The notes under the pieces were generated by a model. It had not been told where the DNA came from, ran no database searches, and saw only the letters and a program-made list of their open reading frames with translations. From contig NZ_JAUYAF010000063.1 of NCBI RefSeq assembly GCF_030693625.1, forward strand, positions 1 through 64,000: a DNA stretch of 64,000 nt, written 5' to 3'. Position numbers and translations under genes: made by a program. The stretch comes from Phenylobacterium sp. (GTDB taxonomy: Bacteria; Pseudomonadota; Alphaproteobacteria; Caulobacterales; Caulobacteraceae). This document shows positions 62,744 to 64,000 of the stretch, one piece after another. Numbering within the stretch: the first letter of the stretch is position 1; the number at the start of each line of letters is the position of its first letter.

Positions 62744-64000
62744 TCAGCTGTCGGAGAAGCCAAAGGGCAGGCTGGTGCGGCGGATGTCGTCGGGCAGGAT
62801 CTGGCGACCGATGGGGGGCGCCGAGCGGGCCGTGCATTCGGTGCGGTGGCACAGGCGGCAGGTCACGCCGATGGGGGTCGCGGCCTCCGGCGGCAGGTCC
62901 TGGGTATAGACCAGCTTGCCCGCGTGCTCGGCGGCGCAGCCGAGCGCGATGGCCCGCTCCACCCTTGGGCTGCCGAAGGACCCGCCGCCGGCCGTCACCG
63001 TGCGGGCGATGGAGAAGAACCGCTGGCCGTCGGGCAGTTCCAGCCACTGGGTGACGATCTCGCGGGGCGTCTTGAACACCTGGTGCAGCGACCACAGGGG
63101 ACAGCCGCCGCCGTGCCGCGCGAAGGGGAAGCCCGCCCCGTCCAGGCGTTTGGAGACGTTGCCGGCCGGATCGACGCGGATGAAGAAGAACGGCACCCGC
63201 TCCTGTCCCGGCTTCTGAAGGGTCGTCAGCCGGTGGGCGGTCTGTTCGAAGCTGGCGCCGAACTGCCGCGCCAGGGCCTCGACGTCGTAGCGGCGGGCCT
63301 CCACCGCCCGGGCGAAGGCCGAATAGGGCATGATCACCGCGGCCGCCGCATAGCTGGCGAGGGCGCGCCGGGTCAGGCGCTCGCCGCTCTCGGTGACGAA
63401 GGTCCCCTCGGCCAGGACGGCGTCCACCTCCTCGCGCATCTCCAGATAGGCCAGCTGCAGGGCCAGCTGGAACATCTGGCTGGCCGTATCCAGGCCGTCG
63501 TCCAGCAGGATCTCCTTGCGGTGCCAGTCCAGTCGCCGGATTGAGCCCACCATGACGGCCGACGGCATGCGGCGAACCCGCAGGCCGTGCCGCGCCTTCA
63601 GGTAACCCACCAGGTTGTCCTGCCCGGCGACGCCCTGGGCGATGCGCTCGGCGGCGTCGTCCAGGCTGGGGAAGCTGTTGCGCCGGGCGGCCAGGAAGCG
63701 CCGGGATTCAGCGACCGGATCGGTGGCGTCGCTCCCCTCCCCGCCGGTCTCGTGGGTTTCCGCGCCCCGGTCGGCCAGGGCCAACTGCTCCTCGCGATAG
63801 GTCGTGTAGAGCCTCAGCAGGGCCTCGGTGATGCCGGGGAAGTTACCCGACAGGTCGGAGGTTTCGAGGGCCGGCAGGTCGATGTCGGCGAACATCGGGT
63901 CCTTCAGCACCGCCTGCAGCCGCGCGGTCTCGTCGGCCCCGCTGGTCCCGGCCAGGGTCGACATGTCCAGCTTGTAGGTCTGGGCCAGGCGCAGCAGCAT
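62744..64000 (-). CDS. ScfR/RamB-type regulator, C-terminal part (5' end beyond window)
   Basis: 418 residues are visible and the frame is open to the window edge, so the N-terminal XRE helix-turn-helix is off the end. The IrrE/ImmA-like core (EEVDAVLAEGTFVTESGERL) and the C-terminal cysteine-rich DUF2083-like region (VERAIALGCAAEHAGKLVY, GVTCRLCHRTECTARSA) fit short-chain fatty acyl regulators of the RamB family. Those control acetate and glyoxylate-shunt genes in other bacteria. Being next to malate synthase G supports that role, by context only. Confidence 0.8.
   Translation of the reverse strand: MLLRLAQTYKLDMSTLAGTSGADETARLQAVLKDPMFADIDLPALETSDLSGNFPGITEALLRLYTTYREEQLALADRGAETHETGGEGSDATDPVAESRRFLAARRNSFPSLDDAAERIAQGVAGQDNLVGYLKARHGLRVRRMPSAVMVGSIRRLDWHRKEILLDDGLDTASQMFQLALQLAYLEMREEVDAVLAEGTFVTESGERLTRRALASYAAAAVIMPYSAFARAVEARRYDVEALARQFGASFEQTAHRLTTLQKPGQERVPFFFIRVDPAGNVSKRLDGAGFPFARHGGGCPLWSLHQVFKTPREIVTQWLELPDGQRFFSIARTVTAGGGSFGSPRVERAIALGCAAEHAGKLVYTQDLPPEAATPIGVTCRLCHRTECTARSAPPIGRQILPDDIRRTSLPFGFSDS

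Overview
The window is about 64 kb of GC-rich, densely coded alphaproteobacterial chromosome. Several features point to Caulobacterales, probably Caulobacter or Phenylobacterium: two DUF2336 proteins, hybrid kinases plus a free Hpt protein, a CtrA-type TTAG-N7-TTAAC box, a large TonB-dependent receptor, and families of nested palindromic intergenic repeats. This placement is an inference. I recognised no rRNA, tRNA, CRISPR array, transposase or prophage.

Layout, left to right. 1-1.5 kb: nested palindromes, a YaiI/YqxD protein, a lipoprotein cytochrome c and an unexplained structured stretch ending in a UUCG-capped terminator. 1.5-6 kb: an RND efflux pump with its adaptor. 6-11 kb: a class II aldolase-like protein, divergent mnmH and selD (tRNA 2-selenouridine synthesis), a HAD hydrolase and a DUF523 (TudS-like) protein. 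11-15.6 kb: an IclR regulator with a clear operator, a frameshifted carboxylesterase, an MmgE/PrpD protein and an alpha/beta hydrolase. 15.6-19 kb: a SulP transporter and glycerol kinase. 18.8-30.5 kb: a signalling region with two DUF2336 proteins, NAD kinase, an Hpt protein, a NUDIX hydrolase, two hybrid histidine kinases, a CoA transferase, small accessory genes and a lytic transglycosylase behind a CtrA-like box. 30.5-39 kb: a TonB C-terminal remnant, an acyl-CoA dehydrogenase, a ThiO-like oxidase, a three-gene ABC-2 exporter, a TetR regulator divergent from an enoyl-CoA hydratase, and a flavin monooxygenase. 39-45.5 kb: a GAF/PAS hybrid kinase, a LysR regulator divergent from a tightly overlapped four-gene operon of unknown role, and a small XRE regulator. 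45.5-48.4 kb: a SpoU methyltransferase and an M13 peptidase lipoprotein. 48.5-56.5 kb: an unsaturated-uronate (pectin- or alginate-type) catabolic locus (kdgK, TonB-dependent receptor, kduD, kduI) interrupted by an L,D-transpeptidase. 56.5-64 kb: a GFA protein, a MazG-like protein, an acetyltransferase, a second flavin monooxygenase, an APH-type kinase, malate synthase G and the 3' part of an ScfR/RamB-type regulator.

Best-supported functional units: (i) KduI, KduD and KdgK convert 5-keto-4-deoxyuronate to KDPG, and the receptor and kduI share a TGACACCGGTGTCA-type operator; (ii) MnmH and SelD together make selenouridine in tRNA; (iii) the RND pump and adaptor overlap by ATGA; (iv) the ATPase and two permeases of the ABC exporter overlap each other.

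The best candidate for something undescribed is the LysR-linked operon at 42.9-44.8 kb. It encodes a cryptic acyltransferase-like protein, a GNAT acetyltransferase, an isochorismatase-fold protein whose D-K-C catalytic triad reads D-R-T, and a small protein.
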